NCBI GenBank assembly: GCA_965268675.1
Contig: OZ254179.1
Span: 496,001-560,000 of the forward strand
From: AAA044-D11 sp009705075
Lineage (GTDB): Bacteria > Actinomycetota > Actinomycetes > Nanopelagicales > Nanopelagicaceae
Length of the DNA: 64,000 nt
Reading direction: 5' to 3'
Shown: positions 32,034 to 41,569 of the stretch, piece after piece
Layout: every line of letters starts with the position of its first letter
Position numbering within the stretch: position 1 is the first letter of the stretch
Translations under genes and position numbers: made by a program
The notes under the pieces: generated by a model
Database searches by the model: none
What the model was told of the DNA's origin: nothing
What the model saw: the letters and a program-made list of their open reading frames with translations, nothing else

Positions 32034-33356
32034 TTGTTAGAGGCAATTTTCTTTGGAGTTCTACAAGGTCTTACTGAATTCCTTCCCATCTCGTCTAGCG
32101 CTCATGTACGAATTTTCGCCAAATTCTTCGGAATGGAAGAAGATCCAGGCGCAATGTTCACAGCGATTATGCAAATCGGCACGGAGCTAGCCGTTCTTAT
32201 TTATTTTAGAAAAGATATTGCCAAGATCATTTCGGCTTGGTCGCGCAGTGCCTTAGCGCGAAGAGAATTAAATGCGGAAGATGCTGGTCAAGCTCGGATG
32301 GGCTGGCTGATAATTATCGGAAGTCTTCCAATCGTAGTTCTTGGATATCTTGGCCAAGATGCAATTACTACTAACTTTCGCTCGCTTTGGCTGATCGCTT
32401 CGGTATTGATTATCTTTGGTTTAATCCTTGGCGCTGCAGATAAGTTTGGAAAGTCAGATAAAATTCTTAAAGATTTAAAGTTTTCGCACGGTATTTTTTA
32501 TGGCTTGGCTCAATCGCTCGCGCTGATACCTGGAGTATCTAGATCAGGTGCCACGATTGCAATGGGAAGACTTCTTGGATACAACCGCGAAGCAGCGCTG
32601 CGCTACTCGTTCTTATTGGCAGTACCAGCAGTATTTGGTAGTGGACTTTACGAATTGAAGCAGGCGCTCTCTGATTCTGCGGCAGTCAAAGTTTTTACAT
32701 TGACAGAAACTTTGGTAGCAACCATCGTGGCATTCATAATTGGGTATTTGGTAATCGCATGGCTTCTCAAATTTGTCACGACTAAGAGTTTTGCACCCTT
32801 CATTGTTTATCGAATTCTCCTTGGCGCCTTAGTTCTAGCATTGTTAGCATCAGGCACCATCTCGGACTCAGTAAAGGCAGATAAACCTAAGCCAATTGCC
32901 ACTGTGTCATATTCGGTCCCGAAAGATTGTGAATCTACGAAAGTATTAGCAGCGCTCCAAAAAGATGTAAGACAGGCACAATTTATCGACACCCCTTGGC
33001 AACCTGCCGAAGGCACGGAATTGGCTGACTTTCTAAATAATGGTGGCCTAGCTTGCAGTTATGGCATGCAGAGCGCAGAAGTTGGAATAACAGTTGATTG
33101 GGTAGCAAACGGTTCTGAGCTTTTTAACAACCGTATTTCAGGCTGGCTCGCTGAGGGTTATCAAAAAATCGATATCCCTAACTTGATGGAGAGCGAAGCA
33201 TATTTCTTTCAGAAAGATCAATCGCCTACAAATGAATTTTCGCAATACCAAGTGAAATTCTTGATAAATGGCTTCTGGATAAATCTAAGTTCGTCTTTCG
33301 GTGAGACTATTGAAGATGGATCTGGCTGGATTAAGGCTGCCGTAGATTCGCTTTAG
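32034..33356 (+). CDS. uppP: Undecaprenyl-diphosphatase with C-terminal extension
   Basis: 440 residues; ordinary UppP (BacA) proteins have about 260-280. Residues 1-280 are a normal UppP: GVLQGLTEFLPISSSAHV and PGVSRSGATIAMGRLLGY are the two catalytic regions. It dephosphorylates undecaprenyl diphosphate for cell-wall lipid recycling. After the last helix (about 265-282) come roughly 155 residues with no membrane helix and two Cys (DCEST, GLACSYG), probably an extracytoplasmic domain of unknown function. TTG start, preceded by AGAGGTGG. The stop overlaps dedA in TTAG. Confidence 0.92.
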   Translation: MLEAIFFGVLQGLTEFLPISSSAHVRIFAKFFGMEEDPGAMFTAIMQIGTELAVLIYFRKDIAKIISAWSRSALARRELNAEDAGQARMGWLIIIGSLPIVVLGYLGQDAITTNFRSLWLIASVLIIFGLILGAADKFGKSDKILKDLKFSHGIFYGLAQSLALIPGVSRSGATIAMGRLLGYNREAALRYSFLLAVPAVFGSGLYELKQALSDSAAVKVFTLTETLVATIVAFIIGYLVIAWLLKFVTTKSFAPFIVYRILLGALVLALLASGTISDSVKADKPKPIATVSYSVPKDCESTKVLAALQKDVRQAQFIDTPWQPAEGTELADFLNNGGLACSYGMQSAEVGITVDWVANGSELFNNRISGWLAEGYQKIDIPNLMESEAYFFQKDQSPTNEFSQYQVKFLINGFWINLSSSFGETIEDGSGWIKAAVDSL

Positions 33357-33958
33357 TTGCGTCGGGCTTTGATGTAATTCTTCAAAGTGATTGCGATAGT
33401 TAGTGCGATAAAAAAGCCAGCAATCTGTCGCGATGAGCCATCTAGCGCGGGGATTGAGGCAGCATAAAAACCAAGTGTTGTAATTCCGGCGCCCCAGAGA
33501 ACGGCTCCGAAAAGATTTGCACTTAAGAACTTGTAGTAATTCATCTTGCCTAATCCTGCTATCGGTGGCATGAATGTTCGAATCCAAGGATAGAAGCGCG
33601 CAAGCACTACTGCGGTCCAGCCATATTTCTCGTAAAAATCTTCAGATCTTTTTATCATCTTCTGAATTCGTGGGTGTTCACTTCTGTTTAAGTAATTGCG
33701 TCCGTATTTTCGACCAAGCACAAAGCCAACCTGATCTCCCATGAAGGCTGCGATAACAATGATCGCAACCAAAATTACGATGTTTGTATCTTCCCTCGTA
33801 GCAGCCACAAAACCTGCGGCGAAAAGAATTGAGTCACCAGGAATAAAGAAGGCAATTAGTATCCCGGTTTCGATGAAGACTAAGGCGCCTAGCAATACAT
33901 AAATCAAAAATGGGGTGGCCGATCCCAGATATTGCTGAACCCAATCCGAGATTGTCAC
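33353..33958 (-). CDS. DedA family membrane protein
   Basis: 201 residues. FIETGILIAFFIPGDSILFAAGF and VVLARFYPWIRTFMPPIAGLGKM are the DedA signatures, including the conserved Glu and Arg. DedA proteins flip or recycle polyprenyl-phosphate carriers and phospholipids across the membrane, so the convergent neighbourhood with uppP is functionally suggestive. Starts with GTG 33958; TACGCT lies 7 nt before it. Confidence 0.92.
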   Translation of the reverse strand: MTISDWVQQYLGSATPFLIYVLLGALVFIETGILIAFFIPGDSILFAAGFVAATREDTNIVILVAIIVIAAFMGDQVGFVLGRKYGRNYLNRSEHPRIQKMIKRSEDFYEKYGWTAVVLARFYPWIRTFMPPIAGLGKMNYYKFLSANLFGAVLWGAGITTLGFYAASIPALDGSSRQIAGFFIALTIAITLKNYIKARRN

Positions 33959-33983
33959 GTGGGCAAGCGTATAGGGTTGTCTT
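33959..33983. promoter_or_regulatory. Back-to-back divergent promoters, dedA and SDR
   Basis: The 25-bp gap between two start codons contains TACGCT on the minus strand (33971-33966) and TAGGGT on the plus strand (33972-33977), directly abutting. Both would give leaderless transcripts, and their -35 regions must lie inside the opposite coding sequences. Confidence 0.5.
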
Positions 33984-34733
33984 ATGAAAAATTATGCGGT
34001 CGTCACCGGAGCTAGCAGCGGAATTGGTGCTGCTACTGCGAAATTGTTAGCAGCAAACGGTTTCCACGTAATTGCTGGGGCAAGGCGAATGGATCGGTTG
34101 GCAGAATTAGCCAAGTCGCATTCCAACATTGAGATTGTCGAACTCGATGTCACCGACCAGAAAAGTGTTGATTCACTCTCCAGAAAACTCTCAGACAAGC
34201 CAGTATCGGTCCTAGTTAACAATGCTGGCGGAGCTTTCGATGCTGCTGCAGTTGAAGATTCAGACCCAGATATCTGGGCGAAAACTTTCGAGGTAAATGT
34301 AACCGGAGCAGTTCGAATGACTAAAGCGATGATTCCAATCATGAAGAAGTGCGGCGAGGGCCATATCGTTCTGATGTCATCGACAGCGGGCCGAATTGCA
34401 TATGAAAATGGTGGAACCTATGTCGCGGCAAAACATGCTGTGGCTGCACTTGCAGGAACACTTCGACTTGAATTGAACGGTCAACCAATCCGAGTAACAG
34501 AAATTGCGCCGGGAATGGTTAAGACTGATGAATTTGCCGTTACTAGATTTGGTGGAGATAAAGATAAGGCTGCGAAAGTTTATGAAGGGGTAGAAAAACC
34601 GCTTACCGACAACGATGTAGCTGAAACAATCCGCTGGGCGCTGATGCTGCCATCGCATATAAATATAGATTTAATAGTTGTTCGTCCGGTTGCTCAGGCA
34701 GCCCAACATAAGGTGCACCGAATCGTAAAGTAG
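33984..34733 (+). CDS. SDR, YdfG-like 3-hydroxy acid dehydrogenase
   Basis: 249 residues. TGASSGIGAATAK, ARRMDRL, NNAGGAF, LMSSTAGRIAYENG and YVAAKHAV follow the classical SDR scheme, with Arg residues after strand 2 suggesting NADP. The nearest group is the serine/3-hydroxy-acid dehydrogenases (YdfG). TAGGGT lies 6 nt before the ATG. Confidence 0.85.
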   Translation: MKNYAVVTGASSGIGAATAKLLAANGFHVIAGARRMDRLAELAKSHSNIEIVELDVTDQKSVDSLSRKLSDKPVSVLVNNAGGAFDAAAVEDSDPDIWAKTFEVNVTGAVRMTKAMIPIMKKCGEGHIVLMSSTAGRIAYENGGTYVAAKHAVAALAGTLRLELNGQPIRVTEIAPGMVKTDEFAVTRFGGDKDKAAKVYEGVEKPLTDNDVAETIRWALMLPSHINIDLIVVRPVAQAAQHKVHRIVK

Positions 34734-35279
34734 TTACTTATTTTTGGATTTATGAGTTAGGTCAGAGACCCAATCCATAATTGCAAAGACCAGCCCAGAA
34801 ACTACGAATGTTAAGTGGATCGCAATTCGCCATTTAACTTCAGTTACATTCACGCCATTTGCCGCGTTCATGAAATCCTTTAGAAGTTCAATCACTGAAA
34901 TCGCAACAAGTGAACCAATTAACTTTAGCTTTAAGCCAGAGAAGTCAACGCTGCCCATCCATTCAGGGCGATCGACGTCATCGGTTGCAACTTCAATCTT
35001 AGATACGAAGTTCTCGTAGCCTGCGAAAATAACAATAAGAATTAGATTTGCTAGAAGCGTTAGATCCAGAAGGCCAAGAAGGCCAAGAACCATATCGTCG
35101 GTCGATGTCGAAGTTACATTGCTTGCAAAGCCCCAGAATTTCTGGAAGAACTTAATTAATAAGATGACTAGCGCAAAAGTTAAACCGAGATAAAACGGTG
35201 CCAACAACCAGCGGCTGCCGAACATAACACGTTCTAGTAAATGCTCTAAGAAACCACGACCGTGACGTTTTTCATCCAT
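34734..35279 (-). CDS. UPF0114 (YqhA) family membrane protein
   Basis: 181 residues. LERVMFGSRWLLAPFYLGL, LGLLDLTLLANLILIVIFAGYENFVS and the acidic motif PEWMGSVDFSGLKLK are diagnostic of the YqhA/TIGR00645 family, which has three or four helices. Function unknown. The start at ATG 35279 is chosen because TACCCT lies 6 nt before it; a TTG six bases upstream is possible. The stop abuts the SDR stop codon. Confidence 0.87.
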   Translation of the reverse strand: MDEKRHGRGFLEHLLERVMFGSRWLLAPFYLGLTFALVILLIKFFQKFWGFASNVTSTSTDDMVLGLLGLLDLTLLANLILIVIFAGYENFVSKIEVATDDVDRPEWMGSVDFSGLKLKLIGSLVAISVIELLKDFMNAANGVNVTEVKWRIAIHLTFVVSGLVFAIMDWVSDLTHKSKNK

Positions 35280-35321
35280 TTTCAAAGGGTAACAAATTAG
35301 CCTTTCCCTTATTCTTTACAG

Positions 35322-36221
35322 GTGCCCGCGTTTCATAAATTTTTTCTGACCAAGCCGCTTGCTGACGCATTTCGAAAAAATGTTTCAGGGTCCAAAGACG
35401 GTCTTCCCGATTGGGCGAAAGATATTGGTCTTGGAAACGATGCTGGACTCTTCAAAGTTGATGGTGCGGTCTGGAAAGTTCACGGAAACCTTGGAACTTT
35501 AGTAGGTGGCGTCCGGGCGCTTCTTCTGCAAGCAGCTCATCCAGCTCCACTTGCGGGTGTCGCCCAACATTCCAGATATGAATCAGATCCCATGGGGCGG
35601 TTAGCCGGGACAACTAGATGGCTGACAATCACAACCTTTGGATCAACTCAGACGATTGAACGTGAAGCCAAACGCGTTAATGAGATGCACTCAAAAGTTT
35701 CTGGGGCATACACCGAAAAGTCAGGAGTTCATTCAAGTTACCGCGCTCAAGATCCAAGGTTCTTGCTCTGGGTGCACTGTGCATTTACGGACTCCTTTAT
35801 TAAGTCACATTTGGCCCTCGGCTATTCGCTCTCAGATGGCGCCGATGAGTATGTTCGTGATTGGGCAAAGAGTGCAATCCCACTTGGGCTACTGAATGCG
35901 CCAAAATCTATGGCCGAATTAGAAGCAACCCTTGAAGATTTTAGAGCCAATGATTTAGGAAGAACTGAGAAGACGTTAGAAGTAGTTAGATTTATTTTAA
36001 AGCCACCATTTGGAAAGACCGGGTTGCTCTTCTATAAATTAATTTCTAATGCAGCAGTTGCCACATTAGATTCCAATGAATTGGAAATACTTGGATTAAA
36101 GCCAAGGTCCAAAATTTGGCTAAAGATTGCTAGGGGAGCCTTGAATATTTTTGGCGCGATCCTCGGACCGGAATCGCCAAGCCAAAAGTTGGCACGTGAA
36201 CGCATTTCTCGAATTAGTTGA
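35322..36221 (+). CDS. DUF2236 (MpaB-type oxygenase-like) protein
   Basis: 299 residues. The region VHGNLGTLVGGVRALLLQAAHPAPLAGVAQHSRY is the family signature, with LWVHCAFTDSFI containing the second His. Relatives include the latex-clearing protein Lcp and MpaB, which hold haem b. Substrate unknown. GTG start with TATTCT 6 nt before it (leaderless). Confidence 0.83.
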   Translation: MPAFHKFFLTKPLADAFRKNVSGSKDGLPDWAKDIGLGNDAGLFKVDGAVWKVHGNLGTLVGGVRALLLQAAHPAPLAGVAQHSRYESDPMGRLAGTTRWLTITTFGSTQTIEREAKRVNEMHSKVSGAYTEKSGVHSSYRAQDPRFLLWVHCAFTDSFIKSHLALGYSLSDGADEYVRDWAKSAIPLGLLNAPKSMAELEATLEDFRANDLGRTEKTLEVVRFILKPPFGKTGLLFYKLISNAAVATLDSNELEILGLKPRSKIWLKIARGALNIFGAILGPESPSQKLARERISRIS

Positions 36222-36253
36222 ACTTTCAACTAATATGGATATAGGATTTGGCT

Positions 36254-37027
36254 ATGTCACTAAAGCAACCGGCTCTTTATATCGGTCATGGCGCACCGTT
36301 ACTTTTGGACGATCCGATCTGGTCTGGCGAGTTAGAAGCTTGGGCTAATCGTTTAGAAAAACCAAAAGCAATTTTGATTGTTAGCGCGCATTGGGAGTCG
36401 GCACCTTTAGCACTTTCTTCGATTGAGACCGGAACTCCACTTATTTATGACTTTGGGGGCTTTGATCCAAAATTTTATAACCTGCAATACCGTGCACCAG
36501 GAGCACCTGAACTAGCGGCACGCATTAAATCAATATTGGGAGAATCCGAAACTCACCAATCAAATCGTGGTCTCGATCATGGCGCATATGTTCCGCTCTT
36601 GAAGATGTTTCCAGGTGCCGATATTCCAGTATTGCAAATGTCGATCCCAACCTTTGCCCCAGAGAAATTATTTGAACTTGGTAAGAAGTTGGCGCCACTT
36701 CGCGACGAAGGTGTCTTAATTATTGGCTCTGGATTCTTAACTCATGGCCTGCCTTACTTAAAAGAGTTTCGGATCGAAGCAACACCTCCAGCATGGAGTA
36801 TCGAATTTGATTTATGGGCAAAAGAGATTTTAGAACGTGGCGCGATAGATGAACTTATGAATTATAAAGAGCTTGCTCCTGGCCTGCCATATGCACACCC
36901 AACTGTTGAACATTTTGCCCCAATTTTCTTAACACTTGGCGCAGCCACGAGTGCAGAGGCGGCAATCAATACAGAGATTGATGGTTATTGGATGGGGCTC
37001 TCTAAGCGCTCATTCCAGGTTGCTTAG
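36254..37027 (+). CDS. DODA-type extradiol ring-cleavage dioxygenase (YgiD-like)
   Basis: 257 residues. LYIGHGAPLLL, SAHWES, GLDHGAYVPL and SGFLTHG give the His ligands for the active-site metal of the LigB/DODA family. It would cleave a catechol-like substrate such as DOPA. ATG 36254 has TAGGAT exactly 6 nt before it. The stop overlaps yaaA in TTAG. Confidence 0.88.
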   Translation: MSLKQPALYIGHGAPLLLDDPIWSGELEAWANRLEKPKAILIVSAHWESAPLALSSIETGTPLIYDFGGFDPKFYNLQYRAPGAPELAARIKSILGESETHQSNRGLDHGAYVPLLKMFPGADIPVLQMSIPTFAPEKLFELGKKLAPLRDEGVLIIGSGFLTHGLPYLKEFRIEATPPAWSIEFDLWAKEILERGAIDELMNYKELAPGLPYAHPTVEHFAPIFLTLGAATSAEAAINTEIDGYWMGLSKRSFQVA

Positions 37028-37674
37028 AAATTTATAATTAAATCAAGATACCAAGGCGATTTATCTTTTGGCTTGTGCAATTTGCAGTCAAAATGTTTTT
37101 CAGCGAGTTCCAACAAATCCATTGGAGTCTTTGGGGTTTTGCTAGATTTCAAAAGTACGCGAGTTAGCTCTCCTCGATATTTTTTTGATAGGTGCGTAAT
37201 GACCGAAATCTTGCCTTTTTCTTTTTTAAATACTCGAATCGCAACCGTCTTATCCGGCGGGGATTGCCAGACTCCGGCATAGGTCGAAGACCGGCAGTCG
37301 ATGATTAATTCGGCTGCTAAATCATCTAGGGCTGGCTTTAGGGCTGGCTTCCAGTCGCTGCTCTTTATCTTTGCCTTGTAATTTGGAATCACATCACTAG
37401 GGCTTAGAACTCCAAATATCGCTGAAACTATTAACACCGATTTCTCGCCTCGAGCTTTTGCAGTGGCACTCAATGAGCGCCAATCTAAGGCCTGGTAGAG
37501 CACCCCGCTGTAGACATCCATTACCTTTGCCGCAGGGGAGGCGGCCAAAGACTTTGAAATCAATCGGCTTCGAACTTCTAGAAGTTGATCTGCAAATACC
37601 AGCTTTGAAAGATTTAATTGCGCTTTTCCCGCTGGCTGATTCTTCCCCTCGCTGGGCGGCAGCAGAATCAGCAT
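37024..37674 (-). CDS. yaaA: YaaA family peroxide-stress protein
   Basis: 216 residues, slightly shorter than E. coli YaaA. LLPPSEGK at the N-terminus, YSGVLYQALDW and FGVLSPSDVIPNYKAK are conserved family segments. YaaA limits intracellular iron and protects DNA and proteins during peroxide stress. Its start codon abuts the stop of tgt, so it is the second gene of a tgt-yaaA operon. KatG lies 7 kb away. Confidence 0.88.
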   Translation of the reverse strand: MLILLPPSEGKNQPAGKAQLNLSKLVFADQLLEVRSRLISKSLAASPAAKVMDVYSGVLYQALDWRSLSATAKARGEKSVLIVSAIFGVLSPSDVIPNYKAKIKSSDWKPALKPALDDLAAELIIDCRSSTYAGVWQSPPDKTVAIRVFKKEKGKISVITHLSKKYRGELTRVLLKSSKTPKTPMDLLELAEKHFDCKLHKPKDKSPWYLDLIINF

Positions 37675-38910
37675 TTACTTATTTGATGGTGAATAGAAGT
37701 GCCCTAGGAAATCTTTTTTGAATTCTTGAAAATCACCGGTTTCAATCTCGGTACGCATTCGTTCGACAAGTCGAACGATAAAGCGCTCATTGTGGATGGT
37801 GGCTAAGGTCGAGCCAATCATCTCTTTGCTACGAAAGAGGTGGTTTAAATATGCAGCGGTGTAATTTGTGCAGGTGTAACAATCGCAGTTCTCATCTATC
37901 GGATTGAAGTCGCGATTGAATTTAGCATTTGTGATATTTACTCGACCGTTCTTGGTAAAGACCGCGCTAGTTCGGGCCTGACGCGAAGGTGCTACACAAT
38001 CAAAGGTATCAGCGCCATTTTCAACACCGACAAAGAGATCATCGGGTTCACCTATACCTAGTAAGTGGCGGGGCTTATCACGAGGCAGTTCATCGGTCAT
38101 CCAGCCAACTATTGTTCCGAGGTTTGCTTTATCGAGTGCGCCACCAAGGCCAAAGCCATCAAAGGTAATTCCGTCTTCATCGAGCGCTCCTAAATCGCCT
38201 GCAGCTTTGCGTCGAAGATCTTCATATTGGGCACCCTGCAATACGCCCCAAAGAGCTTGATATGGCTTACTTGAGCGATCTCGAGTTAAGCGCCCGTGTT
38301 CAACTAAACAACGCTTTGCCCAGAGTCTGGTGCGCTCTAGTGACTTCACCTGATACTTGCGGGTGTTGTGAAGTGTTGTGCATTCATCAAAGGCGAAAAT
38401 GATGTCGGCGCCAAGTTGGTGTTGTACCTGCATCGAAACTTCTGGAGTAAAGCGGTGCATCGAGCCATCGAGGTGCGACTTAAAAGTAACCCCATCGTTA
38501 TCAACATGAGCTAGCCGTTCTTTGTGGTCGGCTATGACCTCGTCCGACCTAAAGGTTTCTTCATCCATGGCAATAACTTTTTTAAATCCAACCCCAAGTG
38601 ATAGAACTTGGAAGCCACCGCTGTCGGTAAATGTTGGACCAGACCAATTCATAAATTTGCCTAGGCCCCCTGCTGCATCAACCGTTTCAGGACCTGGTTG
38701 CAAGTAAAGGTGGTAAGCATTTGCCAGAATCGCTTGGGCGCCAAGATCTGCCATTGATTCTGGGAGGACAGATTTAACAGTTGCCTTTGTGCCAACTGGA
38801 ATGAAAGCTGGAGTTTTTATCTCCCCATGTGGCGTTGTTATTACCCCAGTTCGACCATTTAAATTTGAGTCGGAAATTTCCTTTACAACTTTAAATCCAA
38901 ATTGGTTCAT
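37675..38910 (-). CDS. tgt: Queuine tRNA-ribosyltransferase
   Basis: About 411 residues. FTDSGGFQVLSL holds the catalytic Asp region, GLGGALDKANL the second part of the active site, and CDCYTCTNYTAAYLNHLF with a later His is the zinc site. It swaps guanine for a queuosine precursor at position 34 of GUN-anticodon tRNAs. GATAAT lies 6 nt before ATG 38910, so I chose it over an ATG 21 bases upstream. No queuosine precursor-synthesis gene is in the window, so salvage is possible. Confidence 0.95.
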   Translation of the reverse strand: MNQFGFKVVKEISDSNLNGRTGVITTPHGEIKTPAFIPVGTKATVKSVLPESMADLGAQAILANAYHLYLQPGPETVDAAGGLGKFMNWSGPTFTDSGGFQVLSLGVGFKKVIAMDEETFRSDEVIADHKERLAHVDNDGVTFKSHLDGSMHRFTPEVSMQVQHQLGADIIFAFDECTTLHNTRKYQVKSLERTRLWAKRCLVEHGRLTRDRSSKPYQALWGVLQGAQYEDLRRKAAGDLGALDEDGITFDGFGLGGALDKANLGTIVGWMTDELPRDKPRHLLGIGEPDDLFVGVENGADTFDCVAPSRQARTSAVFTKNGRVNITNAKFNRDFNPIDENCDCYTCTNYTAAYLNHLFRSKEMIGSTLATIHNERFIVRLVERMRTEIETGDFQEFKKDFLGHFYSPSNK

Positions 38911-39015
38911 ATCCGTATTATCTACCTTCAAAATAATAATAAAACTGTCATACCTAGGTTTTAGGGAATCGGGGCTTAAAACCGCCTTTTAAGGCGAATA
39001 ATCCCCATTTCTGGC

Positions 39016-40971
39016 CTACCAAATACGAACGCGCTCGCTTTCGGGCAGATAAAGCGCATCTTTTTCGCTAACGTTAAAAGCTTCGTAGAACTCAGTGAGA
39101 TTTCGAACCACTTGGTTGCAACGAAATTCATCCGGTGAATGTGGGTCTGTGGCAACTCTGCGACGAACTTCTTCGCCACGCATTTTCTGACGCCAACATT
39201 GCGCCCACCCCATGAAGAGCCGCTGATAACCGGTCAAACCATCGACGACTGGTGGGGTTTTGCCACCAAGTGAAAGTTGATAAGCCTTATAGGCAATTGT
39301 CAGGCCGCCGAGGTCACCGATGTTTTCACCAATTGTCAGGGCGCCGTTTACATGAACGTCAGGAGCTTCCAGAGGTCGGAGTTCTTCATATTGGGCAATT
39401 AACTTATTTGCACGTTTTTCAAATTCTTCGCGATCCAAATCGGTCCACCAGTTATTTAGGTTGCCATCGCCATCATATTTAGAACCCTGATCATCAAAAC
39501 CATGACCAATCTCGTGCCCAATAACTGCACCTATTCCGCCGTAATTCGCCGCATCATCTGCATCAAGGTCGAAGAATGGTGGCTGCAATATTGCGGCAGG
39601 AAAAACAATTTCATTCATGCCTGGCATGTAATAAGCGTTGACAGTTTGGGGAGTCATCAACCATTCAGTGCGATCTACAGGGGCGCCGATCTTTGCAAAT
39701 TCATAATCCTGATTGAATTTGGTAACTCTCGCGAGATTTCCAATTAAATCTCCTCGAGTAATTTCTAGCTTTGAATAATCCCGCCATCTGTCTGGATAAC
39801 CAATTTTTGGTGTGAATTTATCGAGCTTCTCAAATGCCTTGCTCTTTGTTTCAGGAGTCATCCAAGAAAGTGCGGCAATATCAATTCGGTAGGCCTCAAT
39901 GAGATTTGAAACCAATTCGACCATCCGAACCTTGGCAGCTGGTGGGAAATGCTTATCTACATATATCTGGCCAACCGCTTCGCCAAGTGACCCTTCAACT
40001 AATCCAACTCCGCGCTTCCATCGTGCCTTTAACTCTGGAGTGCCTGAGAGTTTGGTTCCGTAGAAGGCGAAATTTTCATTAACAAATTCGCTACTCAAAT
40101 AGGAAGCGGTACCAGAAAGTAAGTGCCATGCAAGCCAGGCTGACCAAGCCGCAGAATCAAAGGACTTTAAGATTTCACCGAGTCCGGTAAAGAATGAGGG
40201 TTGGCGAACAATCACCGTCTCCATTACTTTGGTCGGAACTTTTGAAGATTCAAGCCAAGTCTGCCAATCGAAGCCAGGGGAGGCGGCCTTCAATTCCGCA
40301 AAGGCCATCTTGTTGTAGGTCAATATTGCATCACGGTCTTTTACTTGATCCCAATGTTTGCTAGCAATCTCGGTTTCTAATTTAAGAATCGCATCAGCCT
40401 TTTCCTGTGGCCTATCAATTTTTGCAAGGGTAAACATCTTTGTCATGTGTTCAAGGAATGCAGTTCTAATTTCAGCAAACTCTTCTTCGCGGTAGTAAGC
40501 CTCATCCGGAAGGCTTAAACCAGATTGTCCGATGTATGCAATGTTGGTATTCGAATCCATGTTGTCGGTAGTTATGTATTGGTAAAAAATCCCACCAAGT
40601 CCACGGCTCTCAAAGTCTCCAAGTACCCTATGGAATTCCTCGGCCGTTGAAACGCTTAGAGCGATATGTAAATCTTTTGCGATAGGGGAGATTCCTAGGT
40701 CCTCAGCCTTAGCCTCATCCATGAATGAGCCGTAGAGGTCGCCAATCTTTTGGGCAACGCTTCCAGTTTCACCTCCGCTGGCACCGAGGTCTTCAATGAT
40801 TTCGCGGACCTGTCTTTCGGCGTTCTGATAAAGCTCGTAGAAAGCGCCATCAGATGATCGATCTGCAGGAATTTCGGCGTTATCAATCCAGGTGCCATTT
40901 ACGTGACGATATAAATCATCTTGGGGGCGAACAGATGGCTTCACATGCTTCAAATCAATTCCACTTTTCAT
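39016..40971 (-). CDS. M13 family zinc metallopeptidase (PepO/neprilysin-like)
   Basis: 651 residues. GHEIGHGFDDQG gives the HExxH zinc site, GENIGDLGGLTIAY the third ligand, and NAYYMPGMNEIVFPAAI the substrate-binding strand. It begins DLKHVKPSVRPQDDLYRHVNG like cytoplasmic or secreted M13 peptidases without an anchor. ATG 40971 is chosen; TAGGCT lies 7 nt before it. It degrades peptides. Confidence 0.94.
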   Translation of the reverse strand: MKSGIDLKHVKPSVRPQDDLYRHVNGTWIDNAEIPADRSSDGAFYELYQNAERQVREIIEDLGASGGETGSVAQKIGDLYGSFMDEAKAEDLGISPIAKDLHIALSVSTAEEFHRVLGDFESRGLGGIFYQYITTDNMDSNTNIAYIGQSGLSLPDEAYYREEEFAEIRTAFLEHMTKMFTLAKIDRPQEKADAILKLETEIASKHWDQVKDRDAILTYNKMAFAELKAASPGFDWQTWLESSKVPTKVMETVIVRQPSFFTGLGEILKSFDSAAWSAWLAWHLLSGTASYLSSEFVNENFAFYGTKLSGTPELKARWKRGVGLVEGSLGEAVGQIYVDKHFPPAAKVRMVELVSNLIEAYRIDIAALSWMTPETKSKAFEKLDKFTPKIGYPDRWRDYSKLEITRGDLIGNLARVTKFNQDYEFAKIGAPVDRTEWLMTPQTVNAYYMPGMNEIVFPAAILQPPFFDLDADDAANYGGIGAVIGHEIGHGFDDQGSKYDGDGNLNNWWTDLDREEFEKRANKLIAQYEELRPLEAPDVHVNGALTIGENIGDLGGLTIAYKAYQLSLGGKTPPVVDGLTGYQRLFMGWAQCWRQKMRGEEVRRRVATDPHSPDEFRCNQVVRNLTEFYEAFNVSEKDALYLPESERVRIW

Positions 40972-41045
40972 GGGCCTGAGCCTAATACAGATGAAAATAA
41001 GTATTACAACTTTCAACTAAATCATTTGTAGCTTAAACTCAACGC

Positions 41046-41522
41046 ATGTCCCAAAGCGAACCAAAGTGGCTAAACCCGCGTGAGTTAAAGGCTTGGCGTT
41101 CGTACATAATTGCTTCTCGTCGATTACTTGAAGCCTTAGATGCCGATCTCGATGACCATGATTTATCAATGGCAGATTATGAAGTCCTAGCCCAACTTTC
41201 AGATGCCCCGGATCGCAGAATGCGGATGTCTGAACTTGCCGAAATTGCAATGATCTCCAAGAGTCGCCTTTCTCACCGGATGAAGGTTATGGAGAAAGCG
41301 GGATGGGTTCGCAGAGAGTTATGTTCTGAAGATAAGCGCGGATCTTTTGCGGTGATGACCGAAAAGGGTTGGCGCGCAATCGTTAAAGCGGCGCCCGATC
41401 ATGTCGCCAGTGTTCGCAATCGCTTCGTTGATAATTTAACTGTCAAAGATCAGGAAGAGCTAACAAAAATTTTTGATCGAGTTACGACAAAACTAAGAGA
41501 TGAGTTCTTAGAAGATTTATAA
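41046..41522 (+). CDS. MarR family transcriptional regulator
   Basis: 158 residues. MRMSELAEIAMISKSRLSHRMKVMEKAGWVRR is the HTH and SEDKRGSFAVMTEKGWR the wing. TAAACT lies 6 nt before the ATG (leaderless). Divergent from the M13 peptidase gene and ended by a strong bidirectional terminator. The effector is unknown. Confidence 0.9.
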   Translation: MSQSEPKWLNPRELKAWRSYIIASRRLLEALDADLDDHDLSMADYEVLAQLSDAPDRRMRMSELAEIAMISKSRLSHRMKVMEKAGWVRRELCSEDKRGSFAVMTEKGWRAIVKAAPDHVASVRNRFVDNLTVKDQEELTKIFDRVTTKLRDEFLEDL

Positions 41523-41526
41523 AATG

Positions 41527-41560
41527 AAAAAGCCCCGCAGTTTTCACTGCGGGGCTTTTT
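41527..41560. terminator. Strong bidirectional terminator
   Basis: A 15-bp perfect stem (41527-41541 with 41546-41560) around TTTC has T runs on both strands. It ends the MarR gene on the plus strand and the histone-like gene on the minus strand. It is the best intrinsic terminator in the window. Confidence 0.95.
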
Positions 41561-41569
41561 CGAGAAAAA

